This document shows, one piece after another, positions 8,755 to 17,059 of a DNA stretch of 64,000 nucleotides. Position 1 is the first letter of the stretch. Each line of letters begins with the position of its first letter. Below the pieces are notes generated by a model, which was not told the origin of the DNA, searched no databases, and saw only the letters and a program-made list of their open reading frames with translations. The position numbers and the translations under genes were made by a program. This DNA is from Humisphaera borealis (lineage in GTDB: Bacteria > Planctomycetota > Phycisphaerae > Tepidisphaerales > Tepidisphaeraceae): the NCBI RefSeq assembly GCF_015169395.1, contig NZ_CP063458.1, positions 4,092,001 through 4,156,000 of the forward strand, read 5' to 3'.

Positions 8755-9085
8755 ATGCGATCCCTCTCCTCCGCCCGGCTCTCCGGGCTGCTTGCCGTGG
8801 TTGTTTCTCTGGCTCTGATCGTCGGGTGCGACAGCGGCTGCGCGACGTCCAAGCCCTTCGCCACGGGCGTCACCAAGGGCGTGCCGCTGATGGAGCATGA
8901 TCTCCGCCACTACGCCGGCATCGATCCCCTGCGCCTGGCCGACGTCGACGCCCTGATCGCCGCCACGCGCGACGAATCGAAGGTCGACGCCGTCGTCGTC
9001 GAACGCTCCTGGACCAGCGTGAAGTCCTGGTACCTGCCCGCGATCGACGCCAGCCCCACGCTCGACGCCGAGGCCAAGGCCGCGA
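8755..9085 (+). pseudogene. Lipoprotein gene remnant, 3' end replaced
   Basis: ATG 8755 begins a clear lipoprotein signal (hydrophobic LLAVVVSLALIVGC, lipobox Cys at residue ~25), then ~85 residues of ordinary protein (DLRHYAGIDPLRLADVDALIAA, then SWTSVKSWYLPAID). After codon ~110 the frame turns into Ser/Pro/Arg-rich nonsense (running to 9390), while a different frame becomes coding from about 9086. So this gene has lost its 3' end at a junction near 9080-9090, by deletion or recombination. Function unknown. Confidence 0.5.
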
Positions 9086-9647
9086 CCTGGCCAAGCTCGT
9101 CGGCCGCTCTCATGCCGCCGTCAACGGCTGGCTCAAACGCGACGACTGGCGATTCAGCTCCGGCCCCTGGAAGGCCTCCGATGTCATCCGGATACAGCAA
9201 TGGGCGGCGGCCGAGCTGGTCGAACGTCCCGCGAACGCCGAGCTCAGAGTCGAAGCCCGTGCCGACGCCAGGGCCGAAGCCGCGGCCGATTCCACCGGCC
9301 ACACCGGCCCGGCAGCGGTCACCGCCGAGCGCGGCCTGGAACGGGGGATGGAATCCCTCTCGATCAGCAAGAAGGCCGACGTCGCGTTGAAGATGAAGCG
9401 CCGCGAGGTGCTCGACTTCGGCCTGCAGGTCCAGCAGGGCAAGTTCCACTCCGTCGAGCAGTGCACCCGCGATCGCCTCGCCGCGATCCACGAAGTCAAA
9501 CAGGGCCTGCTCGACCTGGCCGACTCCTTCCCGGGCTCGACGGCAGACAAGACGATCCTGAGGGGCCGCATCTTCGAACTTCTGCGGCGATTCTCGACGG
9601 GAATGGGCGTTCAACCGCCGCCCGCCGATGTCCCTGCAAGCTATTAG
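9086..9647 (+). pseudogene. Terminase-small-subunit-like remnant, start lost
   Basis: From about 9086 a second frame is coding: DLAKLVGRSHAAVNGWLKRDDW, an HTH of the Nu1/terminase small subunit kind, then SSGPWKASDVIRIQQWAAAEL, an Ala/Glu-rich linker, and ADVALKMKRREVLDFGLQ, ending at TAG 9645-9647. No start codon precedes the HTH; the sequence upstream belongs to the lipoprotein frame. In phages this protein recognises DNA ends for packaging. Its last 27 codons recur at 10878-10958. The family call rests on HTH position and architecture only. Confidence 0.5.
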
Positions 9648-9700
9648 CCCACGGCCCATCGCAACGCCGAGCGAGGGTAAGAGGGATAAAGGGCAAAGGG

Positions 9701-10624
9701 TTATTCGAAGTCCAGCACGACACGGAACCCGACATTGTTGAGCCGAAGGACGGGCGAGTAGTCGAGGCGGAACGCCGCGCGGCAGCTCTGCGGATAGTCG
9801 AACCACGAGCCGCCACGCGCAACACGACTCTCGCCGTTCGCAGGGCCCTTTGGGTCCGTCACCGCTCCCCTCGGGTAGTCGCCGAACCAGTCATTACACC
9901 ACTCCCACACATTCCCGTGCATGTCCTGCAGGCCCCACGTGTTTGCAGTGTACTTCGAAACCGCCGATGTCTTGTCACTCCCGTCGTCGTTCGTCTTATC
10001 CTGCACGGGTATGTCGGAAGTATTCGATCGATCGCAGTAATTCCCGTGCTTGTGCAAATCCGCGTAGCGATCACCAAAGCTGAAACGCGTTGTCGTACCC
10101 GCACGGCAGGCATACTCCCACGCCGCCTCAGTCGGCAATCGATACTTCCTTCCAGTCTTCTGGCTCAGCTTCTGGCAAAACGCCACCGCGTCGTTCCAAC
10201 TCACCTGCTCCACCGGCAGGTCGTCTCCCTTGAAGGAGCTCGGGTTCTCGCCGCCCATCACCGCCTTCCACTGCCCCTGCGTCACCTCCGTCTGGCCCAT
10301 GTAAAATCCCTTGCTCAGAATCACCTCGTGTTGGACTTCGTCGTCACTGCGACCCTCTTCGCCCGCCGGGCTCCCCATCATCAACTTTCCCGCCGCTATC
10401 GGCATCAGCGTCAACTTCACGCCGCCACCCAGATCTTCCACCACCGGCTTGCCTGCCGCGGGCTTTGGCGGTGGGACCTGTCCGCCTAAAGATGCGGCGT
10501 CTCTGGGCTCCTTCGCCTGGTCGCGTTCCGGCGGCGCGGGCTTTGGCGGGTCCTTGGTCTCTTCGTTCTTGCAGCCGACCGTGATGAACATCGCCAGCAC
10601 GACAATCAGCATTGCAGATCGCAT
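9701..10624 (-). CDS. SUMF1/FGE-family lipoprotein
   Basis: 307 residues from ATG 10624, with a lipoprotein signal MRSAMLIVVLAMFITVGC and then a Pro/Lys linker. The formylglycine-generating-enzyme sulfatase domain fills ~75-305: GFYMGQTEVTQGQWKAVMG, VSWNDAVAFCQKLS, YRLPTEAAWEYACRAG, GLQDMHGNVWEWC, VARGGSW and NNVGFR. I do not see the paired active-site cysteines of true FGE in their expected place, so this is probably a binding or structural member, many of which occur per planctomycete genome. It is inserted, in opposite orientation, between two copies of the terminase-like 3' end and may be cargo. Confidence 0.88.
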   Translation of the reverse strand: MRSAMLIVVLAMFITVGCKNEETKDPPKPAPPERDQAKEPRDAASLGGQVPPPKPAAGKPVVEDLGGGVKLTLMPIAAGKLMMGSPAGEEGRSDDEVQHEVILSKGFYMGQTEVTQGQWKAVMGGENPSSFKGDDLPVEQVSWNDAVAFCQKLSQKTGRKYRLPTEAAWEYACRAGTTTRFSFGDRYADLHKHGNYCDRSNTSDIPVQDKTNDDGSDKTSAVSKYTANTWGLQDMHGNVWEWCNDWFGDYPRGAVTDPKGPANGESRVARGGSWFDYPQSCRAAFRLDYSPVLRLNNVGFRVVLDFE

Positions 10625-10877
10625 GGATGTCTTTCTGTAAGGCCCATATCCCGGACAAGAAAATGGTGGGCGCAGTCCGCTGCGGAAAATCTCGGTCAGA
10701 TGCCCCCTAATTTTCTCGTCGATCTGCCAGTGATTGTCCAGCCTCACGAAGCACGTTGCGTGTGCTGCACGAGGGGCAATGCCCCCTGACGCCAGGTCGC
10801 TTCGAATCAGATTTCTTATCAGTCGCGGATTGGCTTGTGTTCGTCTCGTCGGCCTGGAAGTTGCCGACCGGCTGGCT

Positions 10878-10958
10878 CGAATCTTCGAACTTCTCCGGTG
10901 GTTCTCGGCTGGCATGGGCGTGATGCCGCCGGTCGCCGATGCCCCCGCAAGCCACTAG
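10878..10958 (+). repeat. Second, diverged copy of the terminase-like 3' end
   Basis: These 81 bases align without gaps to 9567-9647; I count 64 identical positions. The encoded ends are RIFELLRWFSAGMGVMPPVADAPASH here and RIFELLRRFSTGMGVQPPPADVPASY there, both ending in TAG. The frame upstream of 10878 does not resemble the first copy, so only the 3' end is recognisable. The two copies flank the SUMF1-type gene. Confidence 0.7.
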
Positions 10959-10982
10959 CTCGCCGCCGCGGCCCAACCCGCA

Positions 10983-11261
10983 GTGCACCTGGACCGGCCG
11001 GCGTTTGCGGTCTGTGTCGTGACCGGCGTTGACGAGCCGACGCTGGACGAGCTGCGGCGCTGCGATGCCGACCACGCGGCCGAGGTGGTCGCGACCTATG
11101 GCGAGCGGGAACGCTATCTGCGGCTGCGATTCGCGCTGGTGGAGTTCCGCCTGGAGGACGTCCGCCGACAGAACCTGGGCGCGGTGCGCGAGTGGCTTAA
11201 GGAGCTGGACGGCGGCGACGTTTCGGGCGGAGTGACAGCGGACACGGGGCAGGACCAATGA
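10983..11261 (+). CDS. Small phage/element protein, unknown function
   Basis: 92 residues from GTG 10983, in frame with and 24 bp after the stop of the duplicated 3' end. It reads as a normal acidic helical protein: DEPTLDELRRCDADHAAEVVATYGERERYLRLRFALVEFRLEDVRRQN, then VREWLKELDGGD. Its stop overlaps the next frame in ATGA (11258-11261). I do not recognise the family; gene order suggests a phage-derived module. Confidence 0.5.
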   Translation: MHLDRPAFAVCVVTGVDEPTLDELRRCDADHAAEVVATYGERERYLRLRFALVEFRLEDVRRQNLGAVREWLKELDGGDVSGGVTADTGQDQ

Positions 11262-11617
11262 CTTCAAGCGCCCGCGACCGGGCAGAGGTGTTGCGATGGA
11301 TTGGACAGATTCGAGAGACGCGGGCCTCGCGACGGAAGTGGCCGAGCTGCGCGGCGGATGCATCGTTGCCGATCGCGGCGAGGTCGCGTTGGGTGACGAA
11401 GGCTCGCGTGCAGCGCCGCTGCGATCGGGCCCGCCGGGCTCGCGTCCGCCGTCGAAGGTGGCGCTGGCGGCAGGCGATCCTGGTGAGCCGGACAATCGGC
11501 GCGAGCGACGCCGCCGATTCTTCGGCGACGACGCCGGGGACTTCGCCTGGTCGAACTGGTCTTGAGGTCGTTGGTGGTGGTTGGACGCCAACGGGTCTTG
11601 CTGAAAGAAGGTGTGCG
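11258..11617 (+). other. Unresolved coding stretch between two small genes
   Basis: Two plus-strand frames are open here. The frame beginning with the coupled ATG at 11258 (SSARDRAEVLRWIGQIRETRA, then very Arg-rich) is open all the way into the HTH gene downstream. The frame from ATG 11296 ends at 11565. Neither has clear composition or a known motif, so a small decayed gene or an N-terminal extension of the next gene are both possible. Confidence 0.3.
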
Positions 11618-12025
11618 ATGCCGCTGATGACCATTGCAGACGTAAGGAATGAGCTGGCGCTAAAGAGCCGGCAACGCTGGGGAACGCTCTGGACCGTTCA
11701 CCAGGTCGCCACCTTCCTGAACTGCTCGGACGACAAGGCCCGCGCATGGCTCCGCGACAAGGGTGTCGCGCTGATCGACCTGGGCAAGGGCCGTTCCATG
11801 CTCCGCGTCGACCCTGCCGACGTGAGGAGGGCGATCGAGGCCTCGGCCGTCCCGCTCGAGGTGGCGGCCGAGCGGGCGCGGCCGATCAAGTACGTGCCCA
11901 AGTACATCCGCCCGGCCAGGCCGGGTTACCTCGGTGCGCCTGACAGGTCCGCCGCTGACACTACCACCGCTGGCGCTTCGGCGAAGACCGCCGGCGGGCC
12001 GACGAAGGCGTCGTCGAACAACTGA
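11618..12025 (+). CDS. Excisionase-like HTH protein
   Basis: 135 residues from ATG 11618, preceded by AGAAGGT. Residues ~18-60 (LWTVHQVATFLNCSDDKARAWLRDKGV, then GRSMLRVDPADVRRAI) fit the helix-turn-helix of MerR/excisionase type that directs integrase-mediated excision. The last ~35 residues (Ala/Thr-rich) are encoded in DNA that also codes the integrase C-terminus on the other strand (11926-12025), so the true end may have been altered. Its place next to the integrase supports an Xis-like role. Confidence 0.6.
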   Translation: MPLMTIADVRNELALKSRQRWGTLWTVHQVATFLNCSDDKARAWLRDKGVALIDLGKGRSMLRVDPADVRRAIEASAVPLEVAAERARPIKYVPKYIRPARPGYLGAPDRSAADTTTAGASAKTAGGPTKASSNN

Positions 12026-13335
12026 TCGACCTGCCCGGGCGGCACGCGCAGTAAAACCTCCGGCGACCAGAAGAAGAGCTTGCGATGAACGTAATCCGTC
12101 ACAGCCCGCAGCCGTTCGACCGGGATCGCCCGAACGTAACTGGGATCGTTCCCCGTGAGCGAGTGGCCCATGGTACGGCGGATCGCATCCTTGTCCGGGA
12201 CGTCGTTAGCATTGGTGCTGAACGTCCGGCGGAAGGCGTAGAACGCCCGGCCGGGCCGTTTCATCGGCCGCTCTCCGCCTTTGTCACCGCTGCCGTCGGC
12301 CACCTTCAGGCCGTCCTCGAGCAGCCGGTGCATCTTGCCGATCTCGTCGTTCGGCGCGACGCTGCCGATCGCACCCGGCGACGCCTCGACCTTGCCGATG
12401 AACACCTGGGCCCACAGGTTGCCCGATGGATGGATGAAGCACTGGTCCGCCATCGCCGGATTCTTGGGCTTGGGTCGGCGGGCGATCGCCAGCTTCAGCG
12501 CCGCCGCGGTGATCGGCCACAGCGTGAACTGACAGATCTCCTCCGTCTTGGTTCGAACCCAGTCGACGTAGAGGGAATCAAAGTCGATCGGCTTCTTCGG
12601 CAGCATCGCGATGTGCGTCTGGCCCATGCCGGCGTTGAGACCCAGAAGGATGAACGACAGCAACTCCCAGTTGCCCGCCTTGGCCGCCGCCCGCACCTGC
12701 GCCCGGCACTCGTGCGGTTGGTAGATCGGCAACCCGTTCTCGGCTTCGTTCTCCCGGCGCTCGCGGCGGATGTGCTTGGCCCTGGCCTTGGCCAACGCGT
12801 CATCCTCGTGCAGCGGCGACGGCAGCAGGGCGGGCTTGTGCCTGTACGCCCACTTCAGCATCGCCCGCGCGTGGGTGACGTTGCGACTGAAGGCGTGCAG
12901 CTTCATGCGAGCCATCAGGAACGAGCGGAAGCCCGACAGCGGCGGGATCTTTCCCGCCGGCGTCTGCTCGCCCGCCCACTGCACGAAGAACTCGGCGGCG
13001 CGGCGCATGTCGTCGAAGTGTCGGGCTCCAATTTCGCCGTACTTCACGCGGGCCGCCTGAGCTTCCACGAACCGGTCGGCGAGCTGCAGCACCTCGACCG
13101 TGCTGGCATCGACAACCGTTCCCGGTTGTCGTCCGGCCAGGATGTCCGGCACCTGCCGCAGGTACTCGGCGTGCGCCTCGGCCTGGTCGCAGCCGAAATA
13201 GTAGAACTTTTTGACCCCGTGAAGGCGCTTGGTCATGAACCACTGGCCGTTGCGGTGCCGCTTGAGGGAGGGGATTTGGATCGATCGAGCGTTGGATTTG
13301 CCGGCGGATTTACCGGTGATTCGTGCCGTAGCCAT
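11926..13335 (-). CDS. Tyrosine-type site-specific integrase
   Basis: 469 residues from ATG 13335, transcribed away from tRNA-Arg, whose end is ~140 bp upstream. The N-terminal basic region (SLKRHRNGQWFMTKR) resembles an arm-binding domain; a core-binding domain spans ~95-200; the catalytic domain spans ~205-430. In the last I see Arg369/Arg370 in FYAFRRTF, His391 in MGHS and Tyr400 in DPSYVRAI, matching the second Arg, the His and the nucleophile Tyr. The first catalytic Arg, expected in the motif read here as NAGMGQTH (234-241), is absent. Proteins with this altered box are, as I recall, common in planctomycetes, so it may still work. Inserts the element into the tRNA gene by inference. Confidence 0.85.
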   Translation of the reverse strand: MATARITGKSAGKSNARSIQIPSLKRHRNGQWFMTKRLHGVKKFYYFGCDQAEAHAEYLRQVPDILAGRQPGTVVDASTVEVLQLADRFVEAQAARVKYGEIGARHFDDMRRAAEFFVQWAGEQTPAGKIPPLSGFRSFLMARMKLHAFSRNVTHARAMLKWAYRHKPALLPSPLHEDDALAKARAKHIRRERRENEAENGLPIYQPHECRAQVRAAAKAGNWELLSFILLGLNAGMGQTHIAMLPKKPIDFDSLYVDWVRTKTEEICQFTLWPITAAALKLAIARRPKPKNPAMADQCFIHPSGNLWAQVFIGKVEASPGAIGSVAPNDEIGKMHRLLEDGLKVADGSGDKGGERPMKRPGRAFYAFRRTFSTNANDVPDKDAIRRTMGHSLTGNDPSYVRAIPVERLRAVTDYVHRKLFFWSPEVLLRVPPGQVDQLFDDAFVGPPAVFAEAPAVVVSAADLSGAPR

Positions 13336-13472
13336 GGACTCTCCAGCAGGGGCTTAGAGAGTGTACGGTATATGTCTGGTTGTCGGAATGGTTGTCGTTC
13401 CGAGTCGGTTTTACAGCGGTTGAACGCCGTCAAACTCTCGGAAAGTGGCGATTATTCACCACTTACGATAAA

Positions 13473-13546
<74 letters not shown>

Positions 13547-13616
13547 GATGTTGGGTGGTGGTCCCTCGCTTCGCGGGATTATCGTCGAAACCTGTCGGGA
13601 ATCCAGTGGGGGAATT

Positions 13617-14075
13617 TCAGAAGCCTTTGGTCGCGGTAGCTCCCATGGGGTGGCGCCACATCAGTTCGCGGCGGAAGAAGCCGAATTGCTCGTAGAGACC
13701 ATGGGCATCTTTGGTGCCGAGGACCAGTCGAACGCCGGGCTTGTTGAGGTCGGGGTGGTGGAGCATGGACGAGACGAGCAACTTGCCGATGCCCGCGCCG
13801 CGGTGGCTCGGGTCGATCATAACGTCGCAGAGCCAGCCGATGGTCAGTCGGTCTGTCACGACTCGACCGAAACCGACAGTCGCCGGGGGGCTGCCGGTAG
13901 CGACGCCGGTCATGTCGAGCACGAAGAACGGGATCGACGCCGGCGATCGGAACGTCTGCTCGATGACGTCGCGCGGGCGCTCCGCCGCCCAGTAGCTGGT
14001 CCGCAGAAGAGCCTCGATGGCGTCAAAGTCGGCCGCGGCCAGTTCGTTGGTCACCTTGTATCGGGGAACGCTCAT
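13617..14075 (-). CDS. GNAT-family N-acetyltransferase
   Basis: 152 residues from ATG 14075 with GGAG just upstream. It shows the acetyl-CoA-binding motif A, IDPSHRGAGIGKLLVSSML (Q/RxxGxG/A type, around residue 90), preceded by the usual beta strand (TIGWLCDVMID) and followed by LVLGTKDAHGLYEQFGF. These enzymes transfer acetyl groups to small molecules or proteins in the cytoplasm; the acceptor cannot be told. It lies 33 bp downstream of the LamG protein gene and outside the mobile element on the chromosomal side of tRNA-Arg. Confidence 0.88.
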   Translation of the reverse strand: MSVPRYKVTNELAAADFDAIEALLRTSYWAAERPRDVIEQTFRSPASIPFFVLDMTGVATGSPPATVGFGRVVTDRLTIGWLCDVMIDPSHRGAGIGKLLVSSMLHHPDLNKPGVRLVLGTKDAHGLYEQFGFFRRELMWRHPMGATATKGF

Positions 14076-14108
14076 GTGCTCCGCGGTTCGGATGCTTGTC
14101 GCGCCGTG

Positions 14109-17051
14109 CTACGGTCCCTCTGGTGCCAGCGCATGGATCGTATTGTAGACGTCGGTCTTGATCGTCTCGCCGTCCTTGCAGTCGATGTTGACCGAAATGC
14201 GCATCTGCATGACCGGCTTCAGGCCGTCGATGGTCAGGAAGACACTTCTGCCGTCGGGCAGAAGCTTCGCGGACTTCACGTCGACCGTGTCATAGCCCTG
14301 GGCGTCGGGGTTCTTCACCGACCAGTGCTTGCTGCCGTACTCCGCGCTCCAGCGGTAGTTCCACTGCAGGATCGAGTAGCTGCCGGCGTCGTTGGCGGTC
14401 TCGGGGTCCAGTGCGTCGGTGAACGTGAGCTTGATGCCGTTCTTGTGAACGGCGACGGCGGTCGGGGCGTGTAGCGGCTTACCCGTGTAGCGCACTCGCT
14501 GGAATGCGCCGTCTTTGGTGCCCGCCGTCTGCCAGCCACGTAAACCGCTGACGTACAGCTGGCCGTCCTGCGGGCGGAAACGGCCACGCATAATGCCAGT
14601 GCTGAACGCCAGCGGCAGCTTCCAGACTGCGGCCTGCGTGACCTCCGATCCGTCGGCGGCCTTCAGCGTTTGCGGCATGACCTGCAAGAGGGTCGCCGCG
14701 CCGTAGCTCGTGTGCAGCATGGTGCCCGCCGGCAAGCCCCATTGGTTGCCCTGCACCCAGACCTGACCGCCGGACGAGTTGTCGATGTTCTGCGGCATCC
14801 AGCAAATCGGCTTGCCGGGGTCGGTCGGTGGCGTGTCGGTCTTGCTCATCGGGGTGTAGCCGAGGAACTGCCGCGGCTGCGTGATCAGGTCGATCCGCGA
14901 CGCGGGCACCCAATCGCCTTGATTGTCGGCGAAGCTGACGACGCCAGCCGGCGACATGCCCAGCCCGTTGGCGTTGCGAACGCCGGTGGCGTGGACGCTG
15001 AGCGTTTTCCCGTCGGGCGACACCTTTAGCACCGTGCCGCCGTGTGGCGTGCGGTCGCCGCACTTGATGTAGTAGAAATTGCCGGCGGCATCGCGTTCCA
15101 GGCACGCGACGTACGCGTGGCCGTTGGTGGTGACGATGCCGTCGTTGTTGTAGTTCTCGTAGAAGTCGGCCTCGCCGTCGGCGTTGAAGTCGTGCAGCTT
15201 CGTGATCTGATCGCGGCCGAGAACGTAGACCTTGTCGTCGACGATCTTCAGGCCGAGGGGTTGAAAGAGCCCGGTCGCGAAGCGCCGCCACGAGAGCTTT
15301 TCGAGCTTGTCGTCGATGCCGGAGACGACCCAGACGTCGCCGGAGACCGAGCAGATCGCGGCGTCGCCGTTGGAGAAGAAGTCGTGCCCGCCGAAGCGGA
15401 GGAAAGAGTGCCAGGGGTTGTCGTCGGGGGCGGTGAGGGTGTCGACGGCCCAGGGGCCGTCGGATTTGCCGAGGGTGCCTTTGGTGATGAGGGGTTGGGG
15501 GTAGCGCGGGGGGCAGCCTTTCCGAAGCGTGTCCATAACAGGCTGGTAGGCCGACCGGTTCTGGTTCCGCTGCGTCTGAATCTTGTGCGCAGCCTTGAAC
15601 TGGGCCAGCTTCGATGTGTCGCCTGCCGCGAGCATGACTTCGATGACGACCGGTTTCGCATGCGGCTCAACCTTCAGAACGACGCGGCCGCCGATGCTTT
15701 GCAGTGAGCCTTCGCCGTAAGCGCTGGCGAAAGTGGATGGTCCGTCCGACTCGAGGATGACGATCCCGTCTTCTTTCCGGTCCTTGGCGTCGGGAACTGA
15801 ACACACGGTGGTGGCCATCGGTAGCGGTGACGGCGCGATCTCGTAAGTGCGGCGGAAGATCGCAAACTCCTGGTCGATCTGAACACCAGTTGCCTCTACG
15901 ACATCGACACCGTCGACCTGATAGGCAAACGCGACGTGTTCCCCCTGAAGAAACATGCCCTTGTACTTGCCGCGGGAAGGGGGAAGAGAGCCGGACTTTT
16001 GCGGGCGAGGATCCGACCAATCGTCGGCGTTCGCGCCAGTCGCCCAGCCGGGTGCGACGGGTGTCTGAAGAAGCGCCGTAGATCCCATGGTCGGCGGGCC
16101 AGACAAGCCTTCGCGGCCGGCGGGAATCTTGATGAAAGAACCGTCCCACGCGGCGCTCATGCGCAGTAGTTCGGTGTCGAACGTGATGAAGTGCTTGCGG
16201 TCTTTGCCGAGCTGGAGGCTGACTGCTTTGAACGTCGTGTTTGATTTGCTGGGGTTGGAGATCGTGCTGCTGAAGAACGGCCCGTAGTCCATGTCGGACC
16301 AGCGGGTCTTGTTGCCGACGGTGTTGTTGAAGCCGCCGTTGTCGACGACGCCTTCTTCGCGCTTCTTGAGACGGGCGATGTTGCCGATCGCCGAGTCGTC
16401 GCCGTAGCCGCCGGCTTTGGCGAGTGCCTTTTCGTCTTCGTCAAAATGCCACAGACCGACGGTATCAGCATCACGCTTGAACGGAGCGGCGGGCACCTTG
16501 GTTGCGTCGCGAAGCACCCGGCTGATGCGGACGTCGTCGATCGACGTATCGCCATGCGCCGCGACGCCGACCTCATAGCCGAACAGCAGCGGGCCGGTGT
16601 TGTAGTGGGGCGCGGTCATCTTGACCGGCGCCTCGGCCGCCAGCTTGCCGTCGACGAACAGCCGAACCGTCTTGCCGTCGAACTGATACACGAGGTAGTG
16701 CCACTGGTCGTCGGAGATATCGGTCTGCGAGATGACGGATTTCGGGTTGTATCCCGGCATGCCGACGGCGAATCGGCCGGTCTCCTGTTCGGTGTAAAGC
16801 TCCCAGTGCGTCTTGCTGTTGCGGGGTTCATTCGAGAGCAGAATGCTCGAGTCGCGGCCGTTGACGCGGGCCCAGAGTTCGACCGTCACCGGGTTGACGG
16901 CGTAGATCGGGTTGTGATCCGCGGAGGCAAACACCGGCCCGACTTTGAGTGCCCGGCCGAACTTCCCTTCCACCGATTGGCCGGCGGCAAAGGGGGACAA
17001 ACCGGCAAACACAGCAGCGATTAGCGCGGCGGCAAGAAGTCGTGCGGTCAT
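14109..17051 (-). CDS. Exported LamG / beta-propeller protein
   Basis: 980 residues from ATG 17051, which opens a signal peptide (MTARLLAAALIAAVFAGLSPFAAGQ) and lies 8 bp after the previous stop; a longer frame to 17309 lies inside that gene. Residues ~30-210 form a LamG/concanavalin-like domain (VNPVTVELWARVNG, then WHYLVYQFDGKTVRLFVDGKL). A middle part resembles the unnamed domain that accompanies planctomycete haem-binding dehydrogenase-like proteins. From ~570 repeated strands (RRFATGLFQPLGLKIVDDKV, then HATGVRNANGLGMSPAG) suggest a beta propeller. I see no CxxCH haem site in the typical C-terminal place. It probably binds or processes envelope glycans; no reaction can be assigned. Confidence 0.75.
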   Translation of the reverse strand: MTARLLAAALIAAVFAGLSPFAAGQSVEGKFGRALKVGPVFASADHNPIYAVNPVTVELWARVNGRDSSILLSNEPRNSKTHWELYTEQETGRFAVGMPGYNPKSVISQTDISDDQWHYLVYQFDGKTVRLFVDGKLAAEAPVKMTAPHYNTGPLLFGYEVGVAAHGDTSIDDVRISRVLRDATKVPAAPFKRDADTVGLWHFDEDEKALAKAGGYGDDSAIGNIARLKKREEGVVDNGGFNNTVGNKTRWSDMDYGPFFSSTISNPSKSNTTFKAVSLQLGKDRKHFITFDTELLRMSAAWDGSFIKIPAGREGLSGPPTMGSTALLQTPVAPGWATGANADDWSDPRPQKSGSLPPSRGKYKGMFLQGEHVAFAYQVDGVDVVEATGVQIDQEFAIFRRTYEIAPSPLPMATTVCSVPDAKDRKEDGIVILESDGPSTFASAYGEGSLQSIGGRVVLKVEPHAKPVVIEVMLAAGDTSKLAQFKAAHKIQTQRNQNRSAYQPVMDTLRKGCPPRYPQPLITKGTLGKSDGPWAVDTLTAPDDNPWHSFLRFGGHDFFSNGDAAICSVSGDVWVVSGIDDKLEKLSWRRFATGLFQPLGLKIVDDKVYVLGRDQITKLHDFNADGEADFYENYNNDGIVTTNGHAYVACLERDAAGNFYYIKCGDRTPHGGTVLKVSPDGKTLSVHATGVRNANGLGMSPAGVVSFADNQGDWVPASRIDLITQPRQFLGYTPMSKTDTPPTDPGKPICWMPQNIDNSSGGQVWVQGNQWGLPAGTMLHTSYGAATLLQVMPQTLKAADGSEVTQAAVWKLPLAFSTGIMRGRFRPQDGQLYVSGLRGWQTAGTKDGAFQRVRYTGKPLHAPTAVAVHKNGIKLTFTDALDPETANDAGSYSILQWNYRWSAEYGSKHWSVKNPDAQGYDTVDVKSAKLLPDGRSVFLTIDGLKPVMQMRISVNIDCKDGETIKTDVYNTIHALAPEGP

Positions 17052-17059
17052 GCAGAAGA

